Positions 30,790 to 41,698 are shown, counted from the first letter of the stretch. The stretch is DNA of 64,000 nt from Aurelia coerulea (GCA_039566865.1 CM076957.1:4721896-4785895); one strand, 5' to 3'. The notes: generated by a model not told the origin, from the letters alone. Program-made: numbers and translations.

Positions 30790-31234
30790 CCCGGGGGTAC
30801 TACCATTGTGGACTGACAGGGGGGTCCAGTCAGGGTTAAAGAGGGCCAAAGCAAACATTTTGAAAAATACCCTCAAATGGCAGTAAATTTTTACAGAAAC
30901 CCCCAAATGGTAGTTCGTGGACCTAAAATTGGGCCATTTGGTAGCATCTGGTAGCGAAAATTTTCTGCAGTTTTTCAAAAATTTCCATTGTAAAAACTGA
31001 TTGAACAAGGCAATAAAACTTCAAAATTCAATGATAATTAGTGATGCAACGACCATATTGCCGTGCGGAGGAGCCTACTGAGTTGAAATCTTATATCTGG
31101 CCAAGAAGCTTGGAATACCCCCAATTGGTAGGAGGAGTTTGACATATATAGGGTCATTTGGTAGTCATTTCGTAAGACCCTCAAACCGACTGGACCCCCC
31201 TGTTAGGCCATAATGGGAGTACCCCCCCCCCGGG
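30790..31234. mobile_element. hAT-like MITE, CCCGGGGGTACT family
   Basis: Left CCCGGGGGTACTACCATTGT, then ggggggtccagtc, pairs with the right end (gactggaccccc ... ataatgggagtacccc). GTTACGAG flanks both sides (30782-30789, 31235-31242), though the host array makes the TSD ambiguous. Confidence 0.75.
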
Positions 31235-31297
31235 GTTACGAGTTACGAGTTGAAATTCTGTGGTATGAAATTACATTTTATACCATGAGTTACAAGT

Positions 31298-31605
31298 TGT
31301 CAGAAACATGACTTTGTTTTGAACGTTAGACTTTTATCCGGGACTATAGACCACACGATAGACCGTTAGACTTTATCCGGGACGTTAGACCTTTTATCCG
31401 GGACCTTAGATTCCTGTTTTGTTGTCATTATTATGCAAATTAGTTAAAACCGCGTGAGGAAGGGAGGAGTGAAAGTTTTGTAGATGGCGAGAAGAGAAAA
31501 AGAAAAAGCGTGAAGTTTCGAGAGTTTTACGATGTTTTGATACAGATCTTGTTGGTTTTAAATGCGAGTTATTTTGTTTTCGTGCTTCTACGATAGTTCG
31601 CGAAA
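31298..31605 (+). repeat. 5' LTR of the BEL/Pao element
   Basis: 308 bp, contains three spaced 'ttatccgggac' phrases. The sequence after it, cagtggcaccccagatgg, may hold the primer-binding site; I could not assign the tRNA. Confidence 0.9.
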
Positions 31606-31658
31606 CAGTGGCACCCCAGATGGGAGAGAAGAGCCCAAGAGACGAGAAACAGTGAGAC

Positions 31659-32694
31659 ATGGCGAACAAAGCGGAACTTGAGAGCCTCGAGAAGAAAATC
31701 CAGGGGAAACCCATCTTCTCGAATTTATCAGTGTGGAAACCAACGAGATTTTATCAAGAAAGGACAAAGTGTCAATCGAGAGACAACTGGGAATATACGA
31801 GAAAAGGATTACCGAGATTCATGACTTGAAATGTGAGGTACAAGAATTAAAACTAGAGGATGAGGTCGAACCAATAGAAGTTCGTTTGTGGAGCAACAAA
31901 ATCAGTGAGAAAATCAAGGAATTTGAGCCAGTTATCGCCGAATTAAAGGGAGTTTTGACAGAAATAAAGCAGAATGATCGGAGTGAGGAAGACAAGGTCT
32001 TGTTGTTGGCCAAACAGAAGCTGTTCGCGCAGGAAGCAGAGTTTGAACAGGCAAAATTCGAGGAAAGAATCAAACAAGAGCGAAAATTGGAGGAGATAAA
32101 GCAAGGGCCTAAGTCATCAACAAGCGTAGGGGGTGAGGTATCAAGCAAGGTAAAGCTTCCTAAATTGATTATCTCCAAATTTCAAGGCACTCACATTGAT
32201 TGGTTCAGATTCTGGAACCAATTTGAGGCAGAAATAGACAGGGTAAACATAGATGCAGTAGCAAAATTCTCATATCTGAAAGAACTTTTGTTGCCAAAGG
32301 TGCGAGTGCATATTGAGGGGTTACCCTTCGCAACAGAGGGTTATGAAAGAGCTAAGCATATTCTTAAGTCAACTTATGGCAAATCAAGTGAAGTAATTAA
32401 TGCGTACGTCCAAAACCTAACATTTCTGCCGGTTATTAAGGGGGCTAATTCAACAAAGTCCATGATTTTCATGCAAAATTACTTATTAGTGTCCAAGCCC
32501 TAGAGTCTACGGGAAAGTTGAGTGAAGTAAACGGGTTTGCACGCGCAACCTTAGATAAATTGGAGGGTATCAAGTCAGACCTTGTGCGCACTGATGATAG
32601 CTGGCAAAATTGGGGTTTTCCGCAGTTAGTAGATGCACTACGGAGATGGACGGAGAGAAATCCCATTCCCTTGGATGATAGGGGGGGCAGGGCC
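31659..32694 (+). pseudogene. BEL/Pao gag (frameshifted)
   Basis: Starts at ATG 31659 (MANKAELESLEKKIQG). A frame change near 31700 leads into ETNEILSRKDKVSIERQLGI, coiled-coil-like and Glu/Lys-rich, then PKLIISKFQGTHIDWFRFWN, the capsid region of BEL gag. A second frame change near 32460 leads to a stretch with ALESTGKLSEVNGFARATLD and QNWGFPQLVDALRRWTERNP, the usual end of the DUF1759-type gag domain. A third shift near 32690 enters the zinc-knuckle frame. At least three indels break it. Confidence 0.8.
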
Positions 32695-32697
32695 TAA

Positions 32698-34315
32698 TTT
32701 TACAGAGATGAATAAACCCAGATTTAACAAGCAGGAGAAGATGTTTCAAGCCAAGCAATATGATTTCAAATCAAGGCCCTGTGTTTATTGTGAGGAGACT
32801 GGTCATAAGTCATATGAGTGTAACAAAGTCCAGGAAGTTGAGAAAAGGAGAGACATTTTACGGCAGAAGAGATTATGTTTCAATTGTACTGGCTCGAATC
32901 ATCGTGCCGCTGAGTGTCAAGTGAAAAGCGGATGTAGAAATTGTCACAGCAGACACCATACATCCGTATGTGATAAAAAGTCAAGTGATAGTAAGAACAG
33001 CCAGCCAAACCAGGTGATGTTGGCCACAGGGGCACAAGGAATAATTTACCCAGTGGTGGTAGTGAAGGTAAACGGGATAACATGCAGAGCGCTGCTGGAC
33101 ACAGGAGCAGGCAGCTCATACATATCATCAAAGCTGGTTGATATTCTCAAGATTAAACCAGTGACAAGGGAGTATCGTCAAATAGACATGATGATGGCAA
33201 CGCCAAACAAGAGAATTGACATCTATAGTGTAGAGGTCAAGAACCTGAGAGGCAATTTCAAGTTGGGAGTATCTGTCAGTAAAGTAGAGAGAGAGCTGTT
33301 ATTATCACTGACAAATCCAGAGTACACAAAGATTTTAAGAAGGTATCAGCATCTAAATGGAGTAGAGATGGATGACACGGATGATAAAGCAGAGCTACCT
33401 ATCCATCTAATTATAGGTGCTTCAGAGTATGCTAAGATTAAGACAGAAACAAAACCAAGGCTAGGAAAACCAGGAGAGCCAGTAGGAGAGTTAACAAAGT
33501 TTGGATGGACAATCATTTCGCCAGGATCAGAGGTAGAAACAGAACATTTGTTCTTTGCCGGTTCATCAAGAGTAGATTACGACAAGCTCTGCAGCCTTGA
33601 CATTTTAGGATTAGGAGAGAGAGAGGTGGGAAATCAGTCAGTCTTTGGGGAGTTCGCGGAGCAATTAGAGCAGAAACCTGAGGGGTTCTTTGAAACAGGC
33701 TTGTTGTGGAAAGGAGATTGTCCACATTTACCAGACAATAAAGCAGGGAGTCCAGCTCGTCTAGAAAAGCTTATCAACAGATTAGAAAGGGATCCAGATC
33801 TCTACATGAAGTATGACCAGATTATTCAAGACCAGAAAGAGAAAGGCATTGTAGAAGTGGTGGACAAGGAGCCAACAGGAAGAGCATTTTATCTCCCACA
33901 CAAACCAGTCATAAGAGAATCAGCAGAAACCACCAAGATCAGGATAGTTTTTGACGCATCGGCCAAGACAAGTAGCAGTGCGGCATCCTTGAATGATTGC
34001 CTGGAAACAGGACCCCCAACCCAAAATCTCATTTGGGACATTTTAGTCAGAAATCGGAGCAGACCAATAACATTAGCCGGAGACATGAAACAAGCGTTCC
34101 TACAGATAAGAGTGAGAGAGGCCGAGCGGGATGTCCTACGATTTCATTGGGTGACAGACATGGACCGGAACAGAAAGGAGACTCTTCGTTTCACACGAGT
34201 CTTATTTGGATTGTCCCAATCGCCGTTTCTTTTAGGAGGGACCATTGAGCAGCTCCTCCGCAGTAAGGAGAGTGAATACCCAGAGGAAGTTGAAGAAATT
34301 CGACAAAGCATCTAA
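32698..34315 (+). pseudogene. BEL/Pao zinc knuckles, protease and N-terminal reverse transcriptase
   Basis: One long frame. Zinc knuckles CVYCEETGHKSYEC and CFNCTGSNHRAAEC (both C-x2-C-x4-H-x4-C) plus a shorter third one; aspartic protease with LLDTGAGSSYISS; the DUF1758-like segment LPIHLIIGASEYAKI; then RT fingers and palm start: KTTKIRIVF-type phrase TKIRIVFDASAKTSS, LAGDMKQAFLQIRV (first catalytic Asp) and RFTRVLFGLSQSPFLLGGTI. It stops at 34313-34315 just after EEVEEIRQSI, where the YxDD-containing block should begin. Confidence 0.85.
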
Positions 34316-34325
34316 GCCAAACGTA

Positions 34326-35424
34326 TGCCAAGCAACAAGTTGGTACAACTAGTGATGAGACAAAGCTGTTGGGGTTAGCATGGGACAAAAGGGAAGACAC
34401 CCTAGCAATCAGCTTTCCAGAGATGCCAGAGAGAGTTACAAAAAGGACAGTTCTTAGCGGACTTGCTTCAGTGTATGATCCCTTGGGGATAGTTTCACCA
34501 GTCCTCCTCACAGGGAAGATAATATACCGAGACATATGTGAAGAAGGATTATCATGGGATGAAGAGATAACAGACCAGTTACAAAAAAGATGGCAAAGAT
34601 TCATCAAGTCATTACCTGAGAGAATAGAAATACCACGAAGCGTGACCCCAGCGAAAGAGTCGGTCAAAGGCATAGATTTACATGCATTCGGTGATGCAAG
34701 TGGCAATGGGGTATCAGCAGCTGTTTACGCTGTGGTAGAGCAAGATTCGGGCATTAACCAAGGGCTGTTAGTATCAAAGTCAAGACTTGCAAAAAAGGAA
34801 CTTTCCATTCCTAGGCTAGAACTAATCTCAGGTCAGATGGCCGCAAATCTCATCGATAATGTGAAACAAGCACTTAAAGGACAGCCAGTAAGATCTTGTA
34901 CTGGCTGGCTAGACAGCACTGTTGCCCTTCATTGGGTGAGAGGACAAGGGAACTATAAACAGTTTGTGCACAACCGAGTGAAGCAAATTCAGTTGAAGGA
35001 TTACATCTCATGGCGAAATGTACCAACAAACGACAATCCTGCAGATATTGGGAGCAGAGGTTGCCTTGCCAGTTGCATTGATCCAAAGTGGTTCCAAGGA
35101 CCATCATGGCTTGCAACCAAACAAGACTGGCCAACAGATATTGTCACATCTCCAAGTGAAGACACAGAGAGGGAGTCCAAACTAATCAAGGAGATTCTGA
35201 GAGTTGCATATCCTGTCAAAAATGAGCTGGATGAAGTATTAGAGAGATTCGAGTACTGGAAGGCGATGAGGGTCACAGCATGGATCGTCAGATTTATCAG
35301 AAATTCACAAGCAAAGAAAGCAAGCAGAATCAAAGGCCCATTATCTACCCCTGAAATCCAAGAGCAGATAACCCAGTGGGTAAAGCGAGTACAGAGTAGA
35401 GCAAAGAGCAATGACAGTTTCAAA
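34326..35424 (+). pseudogene. BEL/Pao RT thumb and RNase H
   Basis: From about 34326 a new frame reads QTYAKQQVGTTSDETKLLGL, the segment that normally follows the RT palm, so the stretch with the catalytic YVDD pair (usually some 50-60 residues) is missing. RNase H follows: AFGDASGNG, SIPRLELISG, GWLDSTVALHW and NPADIGSRG supply the D-E-D-D set. The frame ends at the LINE insertion (35425). Confidence 0.85.
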
Positions 35425-35910
35425 TTCAATTCAATTCAATTCAAACTTTATTCATAAGAAATACATGATACATAATACAATGTACTGTAAAACTTATACG
35501 ACTCAGAAAAAGCAAAGCTTATCTAGTCTGAGCCGCTTTGAGAACAAAAACAAGCGAAATATATACAAAACGTAACGAGAAGAATAGTAGTAGCAAACTG
35601 GTAAAAGTATAATGGTTAATATTATAAAGCGTTAAAGGTTAAGTCATTTTGTATTCGATTTAATTTGTTGTTGTTGTTTTTTTTTTTTTTTTTTTTTCGT
35701 TTCTTTAATTTATTGGTATTGAAGGAGTCTAAGATTTTTTATTTCGTTAGAAAATGATTTTACGTTATTGATATGTTTTATTTTATCTGGGAGGTTATTC
35801 CAGAGTCTTGCACCTTTGTTTTTAAGCGTTTGGTCACCCCAATGTTTGCGTGTTCTGCATAGTTTATAGTCTTTTCTTTGTCTTGTTTCGTATTTATGTT
35901 TACCCTCATT
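35425..35910 (-). mobile_element. 5'-truncated LINE inserted in the BEL/Pao pol region
   Basis: AGTTTCAAA is duplicated at 35416-35424 and 35911-35919 (9-bp TSD). On the - strand the insert opens with an uninterrupted frame (35716-35910) ending RLLQYQ and a stop, with GARLWNNLPDKIKHINN, the last motif of a non-LTR RT; the 3' end is AATAAAG-like followed by four TTGAA repeats next to the TSD. A T23 run at 35678-35700 is A-rich on the - strand inside the 3' UTR. The same RT motif appears at 5850-5950 (ILWNTLSDNIKS) but the two tails differ. Confidence 0.88.
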
Positions 35911-35925
35911 AGTTTCAAAATAGCT

Positions 35926-37314
35926 ATGAAATGCCGTTCAAAGAAGATGAACAGAAGCTAAACATCCAGAAGAATGATGAGGGGATATTAGAGTGCAGAG
36001 GACGGATTCAGGGACAGTGCCCTATTTACCTACCTTCAGACACACTGTTCACAGAAAAGCTGGTGATGGATTCTCACATAAGCACAGGCCACGGGGGAGT
36101 CAGCATGACAATGTCAAGTGTACGAGAGAGGTTTTGGGTACCAAGGTTGAGAAAGCTTGTAAAGAAATTGAGATTCAAGTGTGCAGGATGCAAGAGATTT
36201 CATGCAAGAGCATTCAACAGTCCACCACCTGGGATTCTACCAAAGGACAGAACTGGGGGGAGTAGGCCATTTGAGGTGATCGGCGTTGACTACGCAGGGC
36301 CAATCCGATACAGGTGTGGGAAAGCGATAGAGAAGAAAGCATATGTTTGCCTGCAGCCTCACTCGAGCTGTATACATTGAGGTTGTCACCGACATGACAG
36401 TAGAGCAGTTCATTCCATGCCTGAAAGGGTTGATTGCAAGACGCGGTAGACCTTCCAACATATATTCAGACAATGCTAAGACGTTTATTTCAGGCGCTGA
36501 GAAGCTAAAAGCCATGCTGAAGAGTGAGAGATTCAACGATTATCTGGCGAGGAACGACATCAAATGGACATTCAACTTAAGCAAGGCTCCGTGGTGGGGC
36601 GGCCAGTTTGAAAGAATAATCGGACTTGTAAAGCATAGTCTCTTTACAAGGTCATCAGAAAAGCAAACCTAAAGCTTCCAGAGCTCAAAGAAGTTATGCT
36701 CGACGTAGAAACAATCCTGAACAATCGGCCATTATGTTACGTGGAGGACGATATCCAAATGCCAGAGCTTACACCCAATGTCATGATGCTAGGAAGTAAT
36801 AACGTTCTACTACAAGAGGATATTGAGGCGATCAAGGATGGAGATTTAAGAAAACGAGCTAAATATCTTGAGCGATGCAAAGAAAACATATGGAAGCGGT
36901 GGTCCAATGAGTATGTCAAGCTCTAAGAGAGAAGCATAATCTAGTGCATCATGGGAAAGAAAACCAGATATCAGTGGGAGATGTTGTTCTCATCAAGGGT
37001 GAAGCGAAGAATAGAGGCAGATGGGCAATTGGAGTAGTTGAGAGTCTTATAAAGGGAAAAGATAACATTGTCAGAGCAGCTAGGCTAAGATCAAAGAAAA
37101 CAAGAATAGAGAGGGCAGTGCAAATGTTATACCCTCTGGAGCTAGCATGTGACGAGGAACACAAGAAGACCGAGGCAAGAGTGAACGATAAAGAGAACGC
37201 ACAACTTAATGCACAAGCGAAGGAGTTCAGACCAAAGAGGAAAGCAGCTACAATTGCGGTAGAGACAATTAGAGAGACATTTCGTGATGAAGAGAGAGAA
37301 CTTGCTGATGATTA
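35926..37314 (+). pseudogene. BEL/Pao integrase, frameshifted
   Basis: Zinc-binding HHCC region (HISTGHGG ... CAGCKRFH) with ERFWVPRLRKLVKK, then the DDE core: VIGVDYAGPI, NIYSDNAKTF and WWGGQFERIIG supply D, D, E. The C-terminal part has ILNNRPLCYVEDD, the chromodomain-like VGDVVLIKGEAKNRGRWAIG and a basic tail. Frame changes near 36340, 36650 and 36922 interrupt it, and the frame after the LINE insertion is not the one before it. All catalytic residues remain, but no single product could be made. Confidence 0.85.
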
Positions 37315-37353
37315 AACATTTGACGCCTTTTCGGACGTCAAATGGGGGGAGTG

Positions 37354-37661
37354 TGTCAGAAACATGACTTTGTTTTGAACGTTAGACTTTTATCCGGGAC
37401 TATAGACCACACGATAGACCGTTAGACTTTATCCGGGACGTTAGACCTTTTATCCGGGACCTTAGATTCCTGTTTTGTTGTCATTATTATGCAAATTAGT
37501 TAAAACCGCGTGAGGAAGGGAGGAGTGAAAGTTTTGTAGATGGCGAGAAGAGAAAAAGAAAAAGCGTGAAGTTTCAAGAGTTTTACGATGTTTTGATACA
37601 GATTTTGTTGGTTTTAAATGCGAGTTATTTTGTTTTCGTGCTTCTACGATAGTTCGCGAAA
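37354..37661 (+). repeat. 3' LTR of the BEL/Pao element
   Basis: Differs from the 5' LTR at two transitions (G/A and C/T in 'gtttcgagag' and 'cagatcttg'). Followed by AAGT and TTACGAG-type host repeats. Confidence 0.9.
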
Positions 37662-37800
37662 AAGTTATGAGTTACATCTAGTTCACGAGTTACTTCTATG
37701 TCATGAGTTACGAGTTACGAGTTACATGTATTTCACGAGTTATTTCTTATATCATGAGTTACGAGTTATTTTTCATATAATATTTTCTTCTTTCATATAG
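37662..37800 (+). repeat. Left-arm GAGTTAC repeats of the TTACGAG element (distal part)
   Basis: Degenerate 'catgagttacgagttac' and 'tcacgagttac' phrases, same orientation as 30770-30789 and opposite to the array at 38620-40016. Confidence 0.75.
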
Positions 37801-38084
37801 AATATTACCATACATTCTACGATACTTTTCTAATTACTACACAACAATATGGGGACGATACCATAAGGAGCAAAAGACAATTACCACCCCATGGGCAATG
37901 CATAAATAAAGATGCACCATGTTAAACAAAAATGCAAGGGAAATTAACTAAACTAAATAACTAATTGGCTATGAATACACAATGAAACTGAAAAAAGTAG
38001 GTGCTTATGTATGGGCGTTTGCAGCAATGGAACATTTAAAAGCGTTCTGTAGCATTTTCCTTCTTTACTTTTTTTTATATTTTA

Positions 38085-38520
38085 TTATTTTTTTGGCTCT
38101 GGTACCCAGGGTATCTGTAGCACGACTGCATTTGAGGGTTGCCTCGAGTAGCTTTTTATTGTTGTCGATGGTTAACCTTTTGTCTCCATACAGAATGAAT
38201 TTGAGTAAAACCCCAGTAAAACTTCATTTGAGAGAGAGGAAAAACCATGAGTTAGCAATATTGCATTTACACAATTGAGAATATCAGATCTAGGCCCCTT
38301 ATAAAAATGACAAAGCAGTAGGAAATGTTCCGTGTCCTCTTACCCATCATTTGCGAAACACAAAGGGTTGACTGTATCTCTGAAATTATGCCTAAATCTA
38401 TAGAAATTTATGAAAAGTTGTAAAACTTTGCTGAGTCCTACCCTTAACAGAGTGAGAATAGCTAGATCTTTTGGATCGTAAAGACCGTACACTTGTTTTG
38501 GTTCAGGTCAAGTAATTAAA
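38085..38520 (-). mobile_element. LINE RT C-terminal fragment
   Basis: On the - strand: LLRVGLSKVLQLFINFYRFR, EDTEHFLLLCHFYKG, NAILLTHGFSSLSNEVLL, then after a one-base shift ILYGDKRLTIDNNK. The same RT family as at 11985-12606 (ILYGDIRLPFESNK). It is 5'-truncated and frameshifted, and sits at the centre of the TTACGAG element. Confidence 0.78.
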
Positions 38521-38619
38521 GCAAGTTAATGTTATTTTCTGTTGCATCATGAATTTCATACTTCCTTTGTGTTACTGTCCTTTGTGTTACTATCCTTGTG
38601 TAACTAGTGGAATAAAGAT

Positions 38620-40016
38620 AGCTAAAATAAAAAGCAACTCGTACAATAAAAGCAACTCGTAACTCGTAAAATAAAAAGCAACTCGTAACTCGTAAAATAA
38701 AAAAGCAACTCGTACAATAAAAGCAACTCGTAACTCGTAAAATAAAGAGTAACTCGTACAATAAAAGCGTAACTCGTAAAATGAAAAAGCAAGTCGTACA
38801 ATAAAAGCAACTCGTAACTCGTAAAATAAAGAGTAACTCGTACAATAAAAGCGTAACTCGTAAAATGAAAAAGCAACTCGTTCAATAAAAGCAACTCGTA
38901 ACTCGTAAAATAAAGAGTAACTTGTACAATAAAAGCGTAACTCGTAAAATGAAAAAGCAACTCGTTCAATAAAAACAACTCGTAACTCGTAAAATAAAGA
39001 GTAACTCGTACAATAAAAGCGTAACTCGTAAAATGAAAAAGCAACTCGTTCAATAAAAGCAACTCGTAACTCGTAAAATAAAGAGTAACTCGTACAATAA
39101 AAGCGTAACTCGTAAAATGAAAAAGCAACTCGTTCAATAAAAGCAACTCGTAACTCGTAAAATAAAGAGTAACTCGTACAATAAAAGCGTAACTCGTAAA
39201 ATGAAAAAGCAACTCGTTCAATAAAAGCAACTCGTAACTCGTAAAATAAAGAGTAACTCGTACAATAAAAGCGTAACTCGTAAAATGAAAAAGCAACTCG
39301 TACAATAAAAGCAACTCGTAACTCGTAAAATAAAGAGTAACTCGTACAATAAAAGCGTAACTCGTAAAATGAAAAAGCAACTCGTACAATAAAAGCAACT
39401 CGTAACTCACAAAATAAAAAAGCAACTCGTTCAATAAAAGCAACTCGTAACTCGTAAAATAAAGAGTAACTCGTACAATAAAAGCGTAACTCGTAAAATG
39501 AAAAAGCAACTCGTACAATAAAAGCAACTCGTAACTCGTAAAATAAAAAAGCAACTCGTTCAATAAAAGCAACTCGTAACTCGTAAAATAAAGAGTAACT
39601 CGTACAATAAAAGCGTAACTCGTAAAATGAAAAAGCAACTCGTTCAATAAAAGCAACTCGTAACTCGTAAAATAAAGAGTAACTCGTACAATAAAAGCGT
39701 AACTCGTAAAATGAAAAAGCAACTCGTTCAATAAAAGCAACTCGTAACTCGTAAAATAAAGAGTAACTCGTACAATAAAAGCGTAACTCGTAAAATGAAA
39801 AAGCAACTCGTACAATAAAAGCAACTCGTAACTCACAAAATAAAAAGTAACTCGTGAAATAAAAAGTAACTCGTACGATAAAGGTAACTCGTTAACTCAT
39901 AGAATAAAAGGTAACTCGTACAATAAAAGCAACTCGTAACTCGTAAAATAAAAGGTTACTCGTACCATAAAAGCAACTCGTAACTCGTACATTAAAACTA
40001 ACTCGTAACTCGTAAC
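38620..40016. repeat. 84-bp higher-order satellite of AACTCGT units
   Basis: About 1.4 kb. The main part repeats an 84-bp unit made of four subunits of 26, 20, 20 and 18 bp, each ending in 'aactc' (for example gtacaataaaagcgtaactc). Because 84 is divisible by 3 and the unit has no stop on the - strand, one frame stays open for 404 codons with a 28-residue period. Edge units diverge. Confidence 0.92.
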
Positions 40017-40096
40017 TCATACTTTAGTAAACCACTGCTGAACAAGGTTTACCGCTGGGAAACAAGGGACTCATCGTCATAAGTCTGCTAGATACC

Positions 40097-41690
40097 CAGA
40101 TAAATAAATTATCCACGATGGGCAATTTGTTGCATTGATATGGCCGCTTCGCTTCGCTCGCTGAATTATGCAAAAATCATCAATACCATCAATCATGGTG
40201 CGTTTGAGTAAAAACTGATGCCTCGATATGAAATGACTCTTGAAAAACTTACCAAATTTCAAAAAACGAAGCTTCTTTGCTCCCTCTTATCTCAGTCTCT
40301 ACCGCTCTAACGGTGAGTGAATATGGAAATCGTTAGAGTTTATTTGCTTCCATTTCTGCAGCTCTGTTCTGATTCCATGACAAACTTGCTTGGAAAAGGA
40401 AGTAATAAACCCTTGCTTTTCGGGAAGAATAACCCATTCAATTGTTTGTTTGTTTGCTATTATCAAACGCTTCTGTTGTTTCATCCCTCGTTAACAAATA
40501 GCTATACGATATAATGGAACCGGGTATGGAGCGGGGAACGAAGAGCAGAGAACCGAGAACTTCGAACTAAGAATTGAATTAATGCAAGTAATTAGGCCGG
40601 GTAAATTATTGAACCTAATAGAACATATTGGCAATAAAACAAGACAGTTTTCAATTTTATTGCTTATTGCTTTGATATTCATGGAACAATGTCCTTCCAG
40701 GTGGGGATTCTTTTTTCTGACTCACGCAGTAGAGGGTCTTTCAAAGTTTGCTTTGCTGATCAAAATTTGGCATGAATCAAAAGATGTAGAAAAGCGAGAT
40801 TGAATATCGAGAGGAATTTGTGTTGAGCTCAGTAAGGAGTCGGGCAGTTCATCACTTAGCCAGGGGTTGGTTTGGTACCGAAGAGAAGTTTATTGAGTAA
40901 AAAAATGTCTTTGCAAAAAATATCAGTTAAATACAGCTGCTTACGTTGTCTTGAGCACTAAACCAGTTTTATTACAACAAAAATTCCACGATATCCTCCC
41001 AGATTTCAAGCGGTTTTGATGATTATCGTCATCAGTGTATTTTATTGCAAGAAACTTCTCATAAGAAACGGTAGGCTCAACAACCCTACCTAAATTTAAA
41101 GAGTTGAGAAACTTTTGTAATTTCCAATTTTGATTTTCCCAGGTCACTCAAAAATGCTTTGTATTGTACAGCTAAAGCAACTGTGTTTAATTCTATCTCA
41201 TGTGCTCAATGCCTCGACCACGGTCATGGCCTGCTTGGGCCTAAGTTTCCGCGGGCGGTTTCATTGTTGGATTGTACTTGCATTCCATTAGAACTCACGA
41301 GAGAGAAAAACTTTTCAAGCTGCTATCCAATTTATTTATTTTTTTTTTATATCAATCTCTAAGAAAAAAAAAATACAATACAAGAATCTGAGCCAATCAT
41401 AGCGGGAAAAGACACATGGTCATCTAGTCCCCACTATGAATGACTCTTACAATAAATATAAACAATAATCTAATTTAACTAACAAAAGAACCCAATACCA
41501 CACCACACTACTCCACACCAAAAGACACTAAACTATACAACGAGAAGACACTCTAGGTACAACGAGAAACCATGTGGAGCAGAGCGGCTCCTAGACTGAG
41601 GTCATTCGTCTAAGTTTTGCTACATTGAATTAAATTGATATTTACTGTCCTGTTATAGTCGTTCAAATTATACTCATTCCAAAAAAGAAG
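40097..41690. other. No gene; family E fragment at 41033-41200
   Basis: The fragment has 'aagaaacttctcataagaaacgg', 'ctcaacaaccctacctaaatttaaagagttgagaaac'-type phrases of family E, cut off near 41200. 41340-41600 is A-rich and Cys-codon-free, without domain or element ends that I can pair. Confidence 0.5.
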
Positions 41691-41698
41691 GCAGCCCC

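Larger units (their letters stand above)
31298..37661 (+). mobile_element. BEL/Pao LTR retrotransposon, defective
   Basis: Two 308-bp LTRs (31298-31605 and 37354-37661) start TGTCAGAAAC and differ at two positions; AAGT flanks both outer sides (4-bp TSD). A purine-rich tract (AAATGGGGGGAGTG) precedes the 3' LTR. Internal order is gag, protease, reverse transcriptase, RNase H, integrase, as in BEL/Pao. The coding part has several frameshifts, an internal deletion removing the RT catalytic motif, and a LINE insertion, so it is not autonomous. It inserted within TTACGAG repeats. Confidence 0.93.
30756..40036. mobile_element. Satellite-bearing inverted-repeat element (TTACGAG element) inside M1 copy 2
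   Basis: Outer ends GTGGATTTCTAATCCATGAG and the complement of ...AACCACT, each running into TTACGAG repeats in opposite orientation. Near-identical 8-mers GCTGAGCA (30748-30755) and GCTGAACA (40037-40044) flank it. Without its own insertions it is about 2.4 kb: a left arm of 'gagttacgagttac' (30770-30789, 31235-31297, 37662-37790), a centre with a LINE fragment, and a long right array of 'gtaactc' (38620-40016). Confidence 0.7.
30043..40087. mobile_element. MITE family M1, copy 2, expanded to 10 kb by nested insertions
   Basis: Left end TAGACTTATGAC (30043) and right end GACTCATCGTCATAAGTCTG (ends 40087) are the two termini of one M1 copy. Flanking 9-mers CCAGATACC (30034-30042) and CTAGATACC (40088-40096) differ at one base. 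The M1 pieces 30043-30112, 30407-30755 and 40037-40087 align in order with copy 1 (2252-2803). All other sequence between is inserted. Confidence 0.85.

Noticed and set aside
38622..39836. 404-residue open frame on the - strand
   Set aside because: It is entirely the 84-bp satellite unit, open only because the period is divisible by three; no start context, domain or flanking gene structure.
38620..40016. CRISPR-like regular repeat array
   Set aside because: Units are contiguous tandem repeats with no unique spacers, in eukaryotic DNA.
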